Source: an uncultured Eubacteriales bacterium (GTDB lineage Bacteria; Bacillota; Clostridia; Monoglobales; Monoglobaceae). From it: a stretch of DNA of 20,889 nt. The stretch covers positions 1 to 20,889 of the forward strand of contig URTH01000010.1 of assembly GCA_900550775.1 (NCBI GenBank), read 5' to 3'. Under the pieces are notes generated by a model. It searched no databases and was not told the origin of the DNA. It saw only the letters and a list, made by a program, of their open reading frames with translations. Shown one piece after another: positions 7,361-14,796 of the stretch; position 1 is the first letter of the stretch, and each line of letters opens with the position of its first letter. Made by a program: the position numbers and the translations under genes.

Positions 7361-8275
7361 TCACGGTGCTTTCAGCTCTTTATTGAAACTGCTGACCGAG
7401 ATATATTTTTTCCGGAATTGTTTGGGTGAAATCTTTTTCAGCTCCTTAAACTGCTGAATAAAATAGCTACTGCTGGTAAAGCCGGTCTGCATCGCAATAT
7501 CAGTGATACTGAGATCCGAGTTCACCAAGAGAATCTCTGATTTAGCGATGCGGGTATAGTTTAAATATTCCCGAAAATTCTGATGTGTGACCTGTTTAAA
7601 CATCCTGGAAAAATAGCTGTAACTCATATGACATAAGTTTGCCATCTGTGCGGCGGTAATGTTTTGGTCATAGCATCGGTCCACATAGTCAAAAACGGCC
7701 TTAAACTGCTTCCAAAGGTTTTGATTTTCGTTTTCGGGGAGGGTAATCCCCATACGGTTCCAGTAACGCAGCACCCACAAAAAAATGCGGCATATGTTGG
7801 TGCGCAGCGCAAAGTCATAGCAATAGGGGCGATTGCAGTAGTCATCCAAAAGCTCCGTAAAGATGTCGGGCAGAAAAGTGCCGGCAATCTCATTTGCGCG
7901 GAACACTTTTTGCGGCGTTGCCTCATTTAAGGTAAACGGAAGCATATATTTTAATTCTAACGAATTTTGATAGACCGCGTATAATAACTCCGGCTCAAAG
8001 CGTACCACGGTGTAATCGCTCATTTCCTTTGATACGGCGCGAATCTGATGCACCTCTCTGGAGTTGATTAAAACCATATCTCCCGGCCCGAAAACATAGG
8101 GCTTCCAGCTCAGCATGATTTCGTGCGTTCCGGAGTGGCAATACAAAATCTCAATATACTCATGTGCGTGCGGCGAGGCACAGATGATAGGCCCCGGCAA
8201 AATATTTTTATGGACAATAATGTGGCATTCCTCGCCGTTGACTATGTTTTTCGGTTCTTCATACCAGTTTTCCAT
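7361..8275 (-). CDS. AraC-family transcriptional regulator with cupin sensor domain
   Basis: A 304-residue AraC/XylS-type regulator. The start is ATG 8275-8273, preceded by GGCGGTGAT; upstream in-frame ATGs exist but have no ribosome binding site. The N-terminal cupin-like domain (about 15-100) has PHAHEYIEILY (H36, H38) and FGPGDMVLINSREVHQI, the layout of sugar-sensing AraC proteins. The C-terminus (about 190-293) has two helix-turn-helix motifs: ITAAQMANLCHMSYSYFSRM (206-225) and the second around ITDIAMQTGFTSSSYFIQQF (257-276), ending in SPKQFRKKY. It is transcribed divergently from the isomerase-oxidoreductase genes with 206 bases between, which makes it their likely local activator, probably responding to a sugar ligand. 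The ligand cannot be read from the sequence. Confidence 0.92.
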   Translation of the reverse strand: MENWYEEPKNIVNGEECHIIVHKNILPGPIICASPHAHEYIEILYCHSGTHEIMLSWKPYVFGPGDMVLINSREVHQIRAVSKEMSDYTVVRFEPELLYAVYQNSLELKYMLPFTLNEATPQKVFRANEIAGTFLPDIFTELLDDYCNRPYCYDFALRTNICRIFLWVLRYWNRMGITLPENENQNLWKQFKAVFDYVDRCYDQNITAAQMANLCHMSYSYFSRMFKQVTHQNFREYLNYTRIAKSEILLVNSDLSITDIAMQTGFTSSSYFIQQFKELKKISPKQFRKKYISVSSFNKELKAP

Positions 8276-8375
8276 TTTATCACCGCCAATCGGTTCGTTC
8301 TTGGTTTTCATACTACACGAATTCATTTTTAAAGTCAATAAGATTTTTAAAAAATAATGAAAGAAGGACAAAAAA

Positions 8376-8402
8376 ATGATATTTTTCTGCAAATTCATGA
8401 TA
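8376..8402 (+). repeat. Direct repeat with 21-base spacing, candidate AraC-type operator
   Basis: ATGATA occurs at 8376-8381 and again at 8397-8402, exactly 21 bases apart start to start, which is two helical turns. AraC-family proteins often bind tandem half-sites with this period. The second copy overlaps the position of the -35 box of the isomerase promoter. The match is short, so this is a candidate only. Confidence 0.35.
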
Positions 8403-8429
8403 GTATCTTAAATGACGATGTGCTATAAT
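8401..8429 (+). promoter_or_regulatory. Promoter of the isomerase-oxidoreductase genes, weak -35
   Basis: TATAAT (8424-8429) is preceded by TGC as an extended -10. The hexamer at the right distance, TAGTAT (8401-8406, spacer 17), is a poor -35. A strong -10 with a poor -35 beside the AraC-type gene is typical of an activator-dependent promoter. Confidence 0.6.
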
Positions 8430-8481
8430 CAAGGCAAGATAGAAACCCGAATCAAATTACAATGAAAGCGAGGAAAAAACA

Positions 8482-9447
8482 ATGAAGCTTGGTGTTATGA
8501 ACCCGGTACTGAGTGAGTATTCTTTTGACGAAGCGCTTGATTACCTTGAAAGCCTTGGAGTGCAGACGATCGAGATCGGCGCAGGCGGTTTTCCCGGCAA
8601 TTGTCATTTAAAGCCGGAGGAGCTGCTGAGTCGTGCAGAAAACGTAGAACAGTATAAGAAAAAATTGGCGGATCATAAGATTGAAATTTCGGCAATCAGC
8701 TGTCACGGCAATCCTCTGCATCCGCAAAAGGACATCGCAAAAAGCTTTCACGATCAATTTAAAAATGCCATTTTGGCCGCAGAGGCCTTAGAGGTTGATA
8801 CCATAGTCGGATTTTCCGGCTGCCCCGGCGACTGTGAGACATCGAAATATCCGAACTGGGTTACCTGCGCGTGGCCGGAGGATTTTCCCAAGATTTTAAA
8901 ATGGCAGTGGGAGGAAAAGGTTGTTCCCTATTGGAAGGAGATGGCCGACTTTGCCGCAGCGCATCATATCAAGCATATCGCGTTTGAGATGCATCCCGGT
9001 TTTGTGGTTTATAATCCTGAGACCTGTCTGCGCCTCAGAGAGCAGGTCGGCGAAATCATCGGTGCAAACTTTGATCCGAGCCACTTGTTCTGGCAAGGGA
9101 TTGACCCGGTTGCAGCGATCCGCGCATTGAAGGGCGCAATTTATCACTTCCATGCAAAAGATACCAGAATCGATGAGGAAATCTGCAAGGTGAACGGTGT
9201 TCTCGATACCAAGTCTTTGGGCGATATTCCGCACCGCTCCTGGTGTTTCCGCACGGTTGGCTACGGTCACGATAAAAAGACCTGGAATGATATCATCAGT
9301 ATGCTGAAAATGACCGGCTACGACGGCGCAATCAGCATTGAGCACGAGGACGGCTTGATGTCCCCGAAAGAAGGCCTTGAAAAAGCAGTTGCCTTTTTGA
9401 AAGAAGTTTTAATCTACGAAAATGCAGGGGAAATGTGGTGGGTATAA
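8482..9447 (+). CDS. TIM-barrel sugar phosphate isomerase/epimerase (AP-endonuclease 2 family)
   Basis: A 321-residue xylose-isomerase-like TIM barrel. This superfamily includes sugar epimerases, IolE-type inose dehydratases and the lyase subunits that cleave 3-keto-glycosides. The N-terminus MKLGVMNPVLSEYSFDEAL and the core IEIGAGGFPGN are typical. Likely metal ligands are E169 (AFEMHPGF), D198 (NFDPSHLFWQ), a histidine in YHFHAKD (H222 or H224) and E287 (SIEHEDG), all at the ends of beta strands as expected. Start ATG 8482 follows GCGAGGA. Its TAA overlaps the ATG of the oxidoreductase by one base, so the two are translated together and probably act on the same substrate. The exact reaction cannot be set from sequence. 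Confidence 0.9.
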   Translation: MKLGVMNPVLSEYSFDEALDYLESLGVQTIEIGAGGFPGNCHLKPEELLSRAENVEQYKKKLADHKIEISAISCHGNPLHPQKDIAKSFHDQFKNAILAAEALEVDTIVGFSGCPGDCETSKYPNWVTCAWPEDFPKILKWQWEEKVVPYWKEMADFAAAHHIKHIAFEMHPGFVVYNPETCLRLREQVGEIIGANFDPSHLFWQGIDPVAAIRALKGAIYHFHAKDTRIDEEICKVNGVLDTKSLGDIPHRSWCFRTVGYGHDKKTWNDIISMLKMTGYDGAISIEHEDGLMSPKEGLEKAVAFLKEVLIYENAGEMWWV

Positions 9448-10511
9448 TGAAACAATATACAGCAGCAATCATTGGTTACGGCGGTATGGCCGGCCATCAT
9501 GAAAAGGTGATGCGTGTCGATTATGACCGCATGAAACTGAAAGGAATTTTTGATTTAGATCAGCGCAGATGCGATGTTGCAAAAGAGCAGGGATATTACG
9601 TTTATTCTTCCAAGGAAGAGGTGTTTTCCGATCCCGATGTCGATGTTGTGATCATCGCAACCACCAATGACGCCCATAAGGAGCTTGCCATTGAGTCGCT
9701 CCGCGCAGGGAAGCATACCATTTGTGAAAAGCCGGTTACCATCACCTCGGCTGACCTGGAAGAGATCATTGCGGTCAGCAAGGAATGCGATGCCGTATTT
9801 ACCGTGGATCAGAACCGCAGAGTCAACCGTGACTTTGTCCTGATGCGCCGTCAGGTGGAATCCGGGATCATCGGCAAGCCCTATGTGATAGAGTCCCGCG
9901 TTGAGGGCTCGCGCGGTATGCCGACCGGCTGGCGTACCATCAAACGCCTCGGCGGCGGTATGATGCTGGACTGGGGTGTACATTTGATCGACCAGATGAT
10001 GTATATGATTCCCGAAAAGGTAACCAACGTCTTTTGTAAGATGTACAGCATCGAATACCCGGAGGTTGATGATAACTTCCGCCTGACGATGACCTTTGAA
10101 AGCGGTCTGACTGCACATATTGAGGTTTCGACCAACAACTACATCACGCATCCCAGATGGTACGTGCTGGGCGAGACAGGCACCCTTGTCATTGACGATT
10201 GGAACTGCACGGGAAGAATCGTCCGCTGCATCGATAAGGAGAACGTGTGGGACGAGGAAATTGTTTATACCAAGGCAGGACCGACCAAGACGATGGCGCC
10301 CAGAAACCCGAACTCCACAGAGACCATCGAGCTGTCCGAACCGACCGATGTCGTGGACAATCTGACCGTTGTTTATAACCAGCTGCTTGACTGTGTTGAG
10401 GGCAAGGCAGAGTTAACCATCAAGCCGGAACAGGCACTTCGTGTCATGAAAGTCATGGAAGCCGCCTTTTTGTCTCACGAAAATGCAGAAGCAATTAAAA
10501 CAAACATTTAG
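9447..10511 (+). CDS. Gfo/Idh/MocA-family NAD(P)-dependent oxidoreductase
   Basis: A 354-residue sugar or polyol dehydrogenase. The N-terminal Rossmann fold has AAIIGYGGMAGHH (about 6-18) for dinucleotide binding, then CEKPVT (93-98), whose EKP motif is the family hallmark. The C-terminal alpha/beta domain carries GGGMMLDWGVHLIDQ with D175 and H179, the expected catalytic pair. The start is ATG 9447, overlapping the upstream stop (TAATG); GTG codons just upstream are possible but would add a non-family extension. The pair with a TIM-barrel protein recalls IolG/IolE in inositol breakdown and the oxidoreductase-plus-lyase pairs that act on glycosides through 3-keto intermediates. A terminator follows directly. 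The substrate is unknown. Confidence 0.92.
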   Translation: MKQYTAAIIGYGGMAGHHEKVMRVDYDRMKLKGIFDLDQRRCDVAKEQGYYVYSSKEEVFSDPDVDVVIIATTNDAHKELAIESLRAGKHTICEKPVTITSADLEEIIAVSKECDAVFTVDQNRRVNRDFVLMRRQVESGIIGKPYVIESRVEGSRGMPTGWRTIKRLGGGMMLDWGVHLIDQMMYMIPEKVTNVFCKMYSIEYPEVDDNFRLTMTFESGLTAHIEVSTNNYITHPRWYVLGETGTLVIDDWNCTGRIVRCIDKENVWDEEIVYTKAGPTKTMAPRNPNSTETIELSEPTDVVDNLTVVYNQLLDCVEGKAELTIKPEQALRVMKVMEAAFLSHENAEAIKTNI

Positions 10512-10518
10512 TACGCCG

Positions 10519-10557
10519 AAAAAGCCGTCTGCAAAGAATGCAGGCGGCTTTTGTTTT
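10519..10557 (+). terminator. Intrinsic terminator after the oxidoreductase
   Basis: AAAAGCCGTCTGCA (10520-10533) pairs with TGCAGGCGGCTTTT (10539-10552) with one G-T wobble and a five-base loop, followed by a T-rich tail. It starts eight bases after the stop codon and separates the first gene pair from the tRNA gene. Confidence 0.85.
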
Positions 10558-10634
10558 GGATATAATTTTCTGACAATTTATAATATTCTGCCAAACAAAA
10601 TTTTTGAAATACTTTAAAAAGTTGAAACAAACCC

Positions 10635-10663
10635 TTGACAATACAGAAAAACATTGTTATAAT
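10635..10663 (+). promoter_or_regulatory. tRNA-Leu promoter (consensus sigma-A)
   Basis: Perfect TTGACA (10635-10640) and TATAAT (10658-10663) hexamers with a 17-base spacer; the mature tRNA begins nine bases after the -10, so the 5' leader would be only a few bases. Confidence 0.88.
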
Positions 10664-10672
10664 ACCAAACAT

Positions 10673-10756
10673 GCGGGTGTGGCGGAATTGGCAGACGCGC
10701 TAGATTTAGGTTCTAGTGGCAAAACCGTGCAGGTTCAAGTCCTGTCACCCGCACCA
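10673..10756 (+). tRNA. tRNA-Leu, anticodon UAG
   Basis: An 84-base class II tRNA. The acceptor stem GCGGGTG (10673-10679) pairs with CACCCGC (10746-10752), discriminator A is at 10753, and CCA is encoded at 10754-10756. The anticodon stem CTAGA/TCTAG encloses the loop TTTAGGT with anticodon TAG at 10707-10709, reading CUN leucine codons. A variable arm (around TGGCAAAACCG) and a GGTTCAAGTCC T-arm follow. The identity elements and folding look complete, so it should be functional. Confidence 0.97.
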
Positions 10757-10757
10757 T

Positions 10758-10791
10758 ATCGGAGCAGGCACCCGCGCTTGCTCTGATTTTT
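10758..10791 (+). terminator. Intrinsic terminator after tRNA-Leu
   Basis: ATCGGAGCAGGC (10758-10769) pairs with GCTTGCTCTGAT (10776-10787) with two G-T wobbles, loop ACCCGC, followed by five T residues. The wobbles and short T run may allow some read-through to the GH130 gene. Confidence 0.78.
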
Positions 10792-10842
10792 CATTTCAAT
10801 GCAAAAGCAGTATTGCTTTCTGAAACAGAGAGGAGTGTCCCC

Positions 10843-12018
10843 ATGTCAAAAGAATATTTTAACCAAAGAGTTCAATTTGTCAAAGAGAACCATCGTAAGG
10901 TGACCGGCCGAGTCAACGAAAAAAAGTCGAGTATCAACGGTATTTTTCACCGTTATACGTACCCTGCACTGATGAGAGAGGACATTCCTTTAAATTGGAG
11001 ATTTGACTTCTCTTACGAGAGAAACCCCTTGTTCTTAGAGCGCATCCGCGTCAATGCGATTATGAACGCCGGTGCGATCTATCTGAACGGGAAATACATA
11101 TTGGTTGCAAGGGTTGAGGGCAATGACAGAAAATCGTTTTTTGCCGTTGCGGAAAGCGATAACGGCGTAGACGGATTCCGTTTCCGCGAAAAGCCGATCG
11201 TGCTGCCGCAGGTAAAAGAGATGGATACCAACGTTTACGACATGCGCCTGACGCAGCATGAGGACGGTTGGATTTACGGTCTTTTCTGCAGCGAGAGAAA
11301 GGACACTTCGGTTGACGATACCTCATCGGCCGTTGCAAAGTGCGGTATTGTCAGAACCAAAGACCTGGATACCTGGGAAAGAATGCCGGATCTGGTTTCT
11401 CCGAACCAGCAGAGAAACGTTACCCTGCACCCGGAATTTGTAGACGGAAAGTACCTGCTCTACACCAGACCGTCTGACGGATTTATCGATGTCGGCAGCG
11501 GCGGCGGAATCGGTGTTGCACTGGTTGACAGTATGGAGCATGCCGAAATTACGGAAGAAAAAATCATTGATAAGCGCATCTATCATACCATCAAAGAGGT
11601 AAAGAACGGCGAGGGCGCGACCCCCATCAAGACAAAGGACGGCTGGCTGCATATTGCGCACGGCGTTCGGAATCATGCAACCGGTCTGCGCTATGTTCTG
11701 TACTGCTTTATGACCGCGCTGGATGATCCGACCAAAGTGATCTACGCACCGGGCGGCTACTTTATCGCGCCGAAGGGATCCGAGAGAGACGGCGATGTGT
11801 CCGGCTGTATCTTCAGCAATGGCGCAATCGCGGACGACGACGGCAATCTTTTTGTGTATTATGCGTCCAGCGATACCAGATTGCAGGTTGCCTCGACCAC
11901 GATTGAAGCCATGGTTGACTACTGCAAAAACACGCCGGAGGATGGCTATAACACACACGCCAGCGTTGCGGAAATTTGCAAACTGATTGACGCAAACAAG
12001 GGCTTTTATCAGGAATAA
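10843..12018 (+). CDS. GH130 glycoside phosphorylase, mannosylglucose phosphorylase-like
   Basis: A 391-residue five-bladed beta-propeller enzyme of family GH130, which splits beta-mannosides with phosphate to give alpha-mannose 1-phosphate. The length and N-terminus ([17 protein letters not shown], a helical extension before the propeller) resemble the GH130_1 group, whose characterised members act on 4-O-beta-mannosyl-glucose in the cytoplasm. YERNPLF (58-64) and [10 protein letters not shown] (127-136) contain conserved substrate and phosphate-site residues, with D133 of YDMR the likely general acid. No signal peptide is present. ATG 10843 is chosen because GAGGAGTG lies just upstream; an alternative upstream frame extension overlaps a hairpin. 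It is followed 10 bases later by the HAD gene. No clear promoter is visible between it and the tRNA terminator. Assignment to exact disaccharide is inferred from family. Confidence 0.88.
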   Translation: MSKEYFNQRVQFVKENHRKVTGRVNEKKSSINGIFHRYTYPALMREDIPLNWRFDFSYERNPLFLERIRVNAIMNAGAIYLNGKYILVARVEGNDRKSFFAVAESDNGVDGFRFREKPIVLPQVKEMDTNVYDMRLTQHEDGWIYGLFCSERKDTSVDDTSSAVAKCGIVRTKDLDTWERMPDLVSPNQQRNVTLHPEFVDGKYLLYTRPSDGFIDVGSGGGIGVALVDSMEHAEITEEKIIDKRIYHTIKEVKNGEGATPIKTKDGWLHIAHGVRNHATGLRYVLYCFMTALDDPTKVIYAPGGYFIAPKGSERDGDVSGCIFSNGAIADDDGNLFVYYASSDTRLQVASTTIEAMVDYCKNTPEDGYNTHASVAEICKLIDANKGFYQE

Positions 12019-12028
12019 GGAGAAGAAG

Positions 12029-12982
12029 ATGCTACGGGTAAAAGATACAAAAACAGAAATTGTCATTAACGATTTTGAGACCAAAGAAATTATGTATGCC
12101 TTTCATGATATCGACGGTACGCACTCTTTGATTCGTGAATGGCCGCCGGTGATGAGCATTTGTCTCTACGATGTCATTGTCAACGGACTGCCCGACGATT
12201 TTGACAGTAAAGAAAATGAAAAACGTCTGATTGACCTTGCAGGACAAGCCCCCCACCCGGAGACCGATAAGTTTTGCGTTGAATCGGCCGGGCTTTCGGC
12301 GCTGACCCAGATGGAATGGGCCATCCGCCGCGCCGTACAGGAGGGAACCGTCCGCGTAGACTGCGATCAAAATACCAATACCGCGATCATCGACAGAATC
12401 TGGAAGGGCGAAGAATATTTTGACGATCTTCCCGAAACAGAGGCGATGCAGCAGATGCTGTCTGCACAGACACCGCGGCTGTTTAAGCTTTATGAGGCGG
12501 TTTTAAACGGGTATTGCCGGGATAAAAACCTTGCAATCGCCAAAGAGGATCCGAAAAAATTTCAGGTGCCCGGATCAATGGAGTTGATGCACTACTTAAA
12601 GGATCACGGTGTGAAAAATTATTTTGTGACCGGTGCAGTCGTTGAAAAAGGCATGGGCATGTACGAAGAGGTAGAAACGCTCGGCTACAAAATCGGCCCC
12701 GGTGAAATCATGGAAGAAATCATCGGTTCTACCTGGACAGAAAAGATGCCCAAGGATATGGTAATGAAAAAATTGCTGAAGGAGCTTGGCGTTGACGGAA
12801 AAAACGTGATGGTTGTCGGCGACGGCCGTGCAGAAATTGCTGCCGGGGCTGAAATGGGAAGTCTGGTAATCAGCCGTCTGCCCGAAGATGCCGCCTACCA
12901 GCGTGAGCTTCATAAAGAACTCGGCAGCAACATTATCGTATCGGATTATCTGGATCAGAGACTTTACGATATGTTTGAATAA
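12029..12982 (+). CDS. HAD-superfamily hydrolase with large cap domain
   Basis: A 317-residue haloacid dehalogenase-fold protein, most likely a phosphatase. Motif I is HDIDGT (D27 nucleophile, D29 acid/base), motif II is FVTGA (T201), motif III a lysine in EKMPKD (239-243), and motif IV is VVGDGRAEIAAG (D265, with E269 where many members have Asp). The roughly 165 residues between motifs I and II would form a large, mainly helical cap that sets substrate specificity. Start ATG 12029 follows GGAGAAG; an in-frame frame extension into the GH130 gene lacks a site. It is separated from the GH130 gene by 10 bases, so a sugar phosphate made by that pathway is the natural candidate substrate. A strong terminator follows. 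Confidence 0.82.
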   Translation: MLRVKDTKTEIVINDFETKEIMYAFHDIDGTHSLIREWPPVMSICLYDVIVNGLPDDFDSKENEKRLIDLAGQAPHPETDKFCVESAGLSALTQMEWAIRRAVQEGTVRVDCDQNTNTAIIDRIWKGEEYFDDLPETEAMQQMLSAQTPRLFKLYEAVLNGYCRDKNLAIAKEDPKKFQVPGSMELMHYLKDHGVKNYFVTGAVVEKGMGMYEEVETLGYKIGPGEIMEEIIGSTWTEKMPKDMVMKKLLKELGVDGKNVMVVGDGRAEIAAGAEMGSLVISRLPEDAAYQRELHKELGSNIIVSDYLDQRLYDMFE

Positions 12983-12983
12983 C

Positions 12984-13024
12984 AAAAAACCGCCTTGTGT
13001 CCTTTGACGCGCAAGGCGGTTTTT
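12984..13024 (+). terminator. Intrinsic terminator of the GH130-HAD genes
   Basis: AAAAACCGCCTTG (12985-12997) pairs perfectly with CAAGGCGGTTTTT (13012-13024), extended by three more pairs, two of them wobbles. It starts right after the stop codon. Confidence 0.9.
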
Positions 13025-13097
13025 GATGTCTCGGTTTTGATTTTGAAAGCGGAGGTCTTGCGGAAGTTTTATTTTTTTATGATTTTGCACTTGGTAC

Positions 13098-13126
13098 TTG
13101 AAATTTGTAAAAATTTGTGATATACT
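13098..13126 (+). promoter_or_regulatory. Promoter of the thi operon
   Basis: TTGAAA (13098-13103) and TATACT (13121-13126), spacer 17 bases, with TGA before the -10 as an extended -10. Transcription would begin at about 13133, right at the riboswitch 5' edge. Confidence 0.75.
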
Positions 13127-13132
13127 GCACCG

Positions 13133-13225
13133 TGACAAGGGAGCTTGCGAAAAGCAGGCTGAGAAAGAGCTGTGTTGCTCTGACCTTTTAACTTGATTTG
13201 GGTAATGCCAACGTAAGGAGCGTCA
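13133..13225 (+). promoter_or_regulatory. TPP riboswitch (THI element)
   Basis: The thiamine pyrophosphate aptamer. TGAC (13133-13136) can close helix P1 with GTCA (13222-13225). The CTGAGA motif that contacts the pyrimidine is at 13159-13164, followed by the variable AGAGC/GCTCT stem, then GACCTTTTAACTTGATTTGG, and the conserved GGTAATGCCAACGTAAGGA (13201-13219). TPP binding is expected to switch off the thiM-thiE-thiD-cytX operon through the terminator that follows. Confidence 0.96.
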
Positions 13226-13243
13226 AACAGTTTGTAATATTGC

Positions 13244-13279
13244 TGCGGATATGCCTTATTTTGGTGTATCCGCATTTTT
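13244..13279 (+). terminator. Riboswitch-controlled terminator (expression platform)
   Basis: TGCGGATATGCC (13244-13255) pairs with GGTGTATCCGCA (13263-13274) with two G-T wobbles, followed by TTTTTATTT. It lies between the TPP aptamer and the thiM ribosome binding site, which itself (AAGGAGG, 13286-13292) is outside the hairpin, so control is by premature termination. I could not assign the competing antiterminator. Confidence 0.85.
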
Positions 13280-13301
13280 ATTTCTAAGGAGGAAAAAGGA
13301 T

Positions 13302-14123
13302 ATGTTAGGAGCATGTATCGAAAATGTCAGAAAGACGGTGCCGCTGGTGCACAATATTACAAACTATGTAACCGTAAACGATGTCGCCAATGTCATTCTT
13401 GCCTGCGGCGGCAGTCCGATTATGTCCGATGAACCGGACGATGTAGAGGATATCACCGCCATCTGCGGCGGACTGAATATCAATATCGGAACACTCCACC
13501 GGCAGAGTATTGAGGGAATGCGCCGTGCCGGCCAAAAAGCGGCAGAGCTTGCGCACCCGATTTTGCTTGATCCGGTCGGCGCCGGTGCCTCCGCGCTGCG
13601 CACCAATACGGCCATTGAAATCATGGAGAATTGCAAGCCGACCGTTATCCGCGGAAATATTTCGGAAATAAAAACACTTGCGCTCGGCAGCGGTACCACA
13701 AACGGCGTGGATGCCGATGTTGCCGATGCGGTAACGGAGAAAAACCTGGAATCTTCGATAAAATTCGTAAAGGATTTTGCCAAAAAAACGAACGCGGTTA
13801 TCGCCGTAACCGGTGCGATTGATTTGGTATCGGACGGAGAACAATGTGCGATAATCCGAAACGGCCGTGCCGAAATGGGCAAGATTACCGGGACAGGCTG
13901 TCAGCTTTCCGGTACGACAACGGCGTTTGCAGTGGCAAACCAAGACTGCATTTTTACTGCCGTTACAGCTGCAGTATGTGCCATGGGGCTTGCCGGAGAG
14001 ATCGCGTATTCTATGATGCAGAAAGGTGACGGAAACGCAACATACCGCAACCGCATCATTGATGCGATTTATAACATGGACAAGGAAACGCTGGACAAAG
14101 GAGCAAAATATGAAATCAGATAG
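13302..14123 (+). CDS. thiM: Hydroxyethylthiazole kinase ThiM
   Basis: Phosphorylates salvaged 4-methyl-5-hydroxyethylthiazole with ATP in the cytoplasm. The 273 residues match the family. The N-terminus PLVHNITNYVTVNDVANVIL with CGGSPIMSDE forms the thiazole site; LLDPVGAGAS and VIRGNISE follow, and GKITGTGCQLSGTTTAF is the anion-hole and ATP-site motif with its conserved cysteine. Start ATG 13302 has a full AAGGAGG at 13286-13292, nine bases away. It is the first gene after the TPP riboswitch and terminator. Its last 14 bases overlap the thiE start, so the two are translationally coupled. All active-site motifs look intact. Confidence 0.97.
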   Translation: MLGACIENVRKTVPLVHNITNYVTVNDVANVILACGGSPIMSDEPDDVEDITAICGGLNINIGTLHRQSIEGMRRAGQKAAELAHPILLDPVGAGASALRTNTAIEIMENCKPTVIRGNISEIKTLALGSGTTNGVDADVADAVTEKNLESSIKFVKDFAKKTNAVIAVTGAIDLVSDGEQCAIIRNGRAEMGKITGTGCQLSGTTTAFAVANQDCIFTAVTAAVCAMGLAGEIAYSMMQKGDGNATYRNRIIDAIYNMDKETLDKGAKYEIR

Positions 14124-14745
14124 TTTATTGCTTTATGCGGTGACCGACCGCAGATGGCTTCACGGAAAAACACTGACAGAGGCCGTCAGAGAAAGTCTGG
14201 ACGGCGGTGTGACATTCGTTCAGATCAGAGAGAAAAATCTGGATGACGAAACATTTACGAAGGAGGCGCTGCAGCTGCAAGCGCTTTGCCGTGCGTATCA
14301 CGTTCCGTTTGTTGTAAACGACAATGTGGATATTGCACGCAAAATCAACGCTGACGGCGTGCATGTGGGACAGAGCGATATGGAGGCACTTGATGTGCGA
14401 AAACGTCTGGGTGATGACAAAATCATAGGCGTTTCCGCACAAACCGTTGCGCAGGCGATCCGTGCCGAAAAACACGGTGCGGATTATCTCGGTGTTGGTG
14501 CGGTTTTTCCGACCGGGTCAAAGGGTGACGCGGAGAATGTAAGCTTTGATACGCTAAAGGCAATTTGTGACGCGGTTTCGATCCCGGTCATTGCAATCGG
14601 CGGTATTACGGAGAAAAACGCCGAAAAGCTGCAAGGAAGCGGGATATGCGGCGTAGCCGTTATCAGCGCCATTTACGCGAAAGAGAATATCAAACAGGCG
14701 GCGGAAAAGATGCTGTGTGCCGCAAAATACGCGGTAAAAAAGTGA
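14110..14745 (+). CDS. thiE: Thiamine-phosphate synthase ThiE
   Basis: Joins HMP pyrophosphate and thiazole phosphate into thiamine phosphate. The 211-residue TIM barrel shows YAVTDRRW at strand 1, TFVQIREKNLDD (pyrophosphate site), VPFVVNDNVDIA, ADGVHVGQSDM, DYLGVGAVFPTGSK and VIAIGGIT, the expected series of phosphate-gripping loops. ATG 14110 is chosen because AAAGGAG lies at 14097-14103; longer in-frame versions extend far into thiM and have no family counterpart. The gene overlaps thiM by 14 bases. Thi genes for de novo synthesis of the two rings are absent here, so this copy serves salvage, though the cell may make the rings elsewhere. Confidence 0.96.
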   Translation: MKSDSLLLYAVTDRRWLHGKTLTEAVRESLDGGVTFVQIREKNLDDETFTKEALQLQALCRAYHVPFVVNDNVDIARKINADGVHVGQSDMEALDVRKRLGDDKIIGVSAQTVAQAIRAEKHGADYLGVGAVFPTGSKGDAENVSFDTLKAICDAVSIPVIAIGGITEKNAEKLQGSGICGVAVISAIYAKENIKQAAEKMLCAAKYAVKK

Positions 14746-14796
14746 TGTTACATACTGCGGCAATTTGAATCAGATATTGACGGGAGGAATTTTGAG

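Noticed and set aside
10604..10786. Open frame of 60 codons across the tRNA-Leu gene
   Set aside because: Its central residues ([14 protein letters not shown]) are the well-known mistranslation of a tRNA-Leu gene, and it has no ribosome binding site.
10673..10842. Integration (att) site at the 3' end of tRNA-Leu
   Set aside because: No second copy of the tRNA 3' end and no integrase is visible in the window; the downstream genes look metabolic rather than mobile.
11323..12084. 253-codon minus-strand frame inside the GH130 gene
   Set aside because: It lies opposite an intact enzyme gene with conserved motifs, and its residues look like reverse-strand noise.
13305..13943. 212-codon minus-strand frame inside thiM
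   Set aside because: It is antisense to a complete ThiM with all motifs and continues only because of codon bias.
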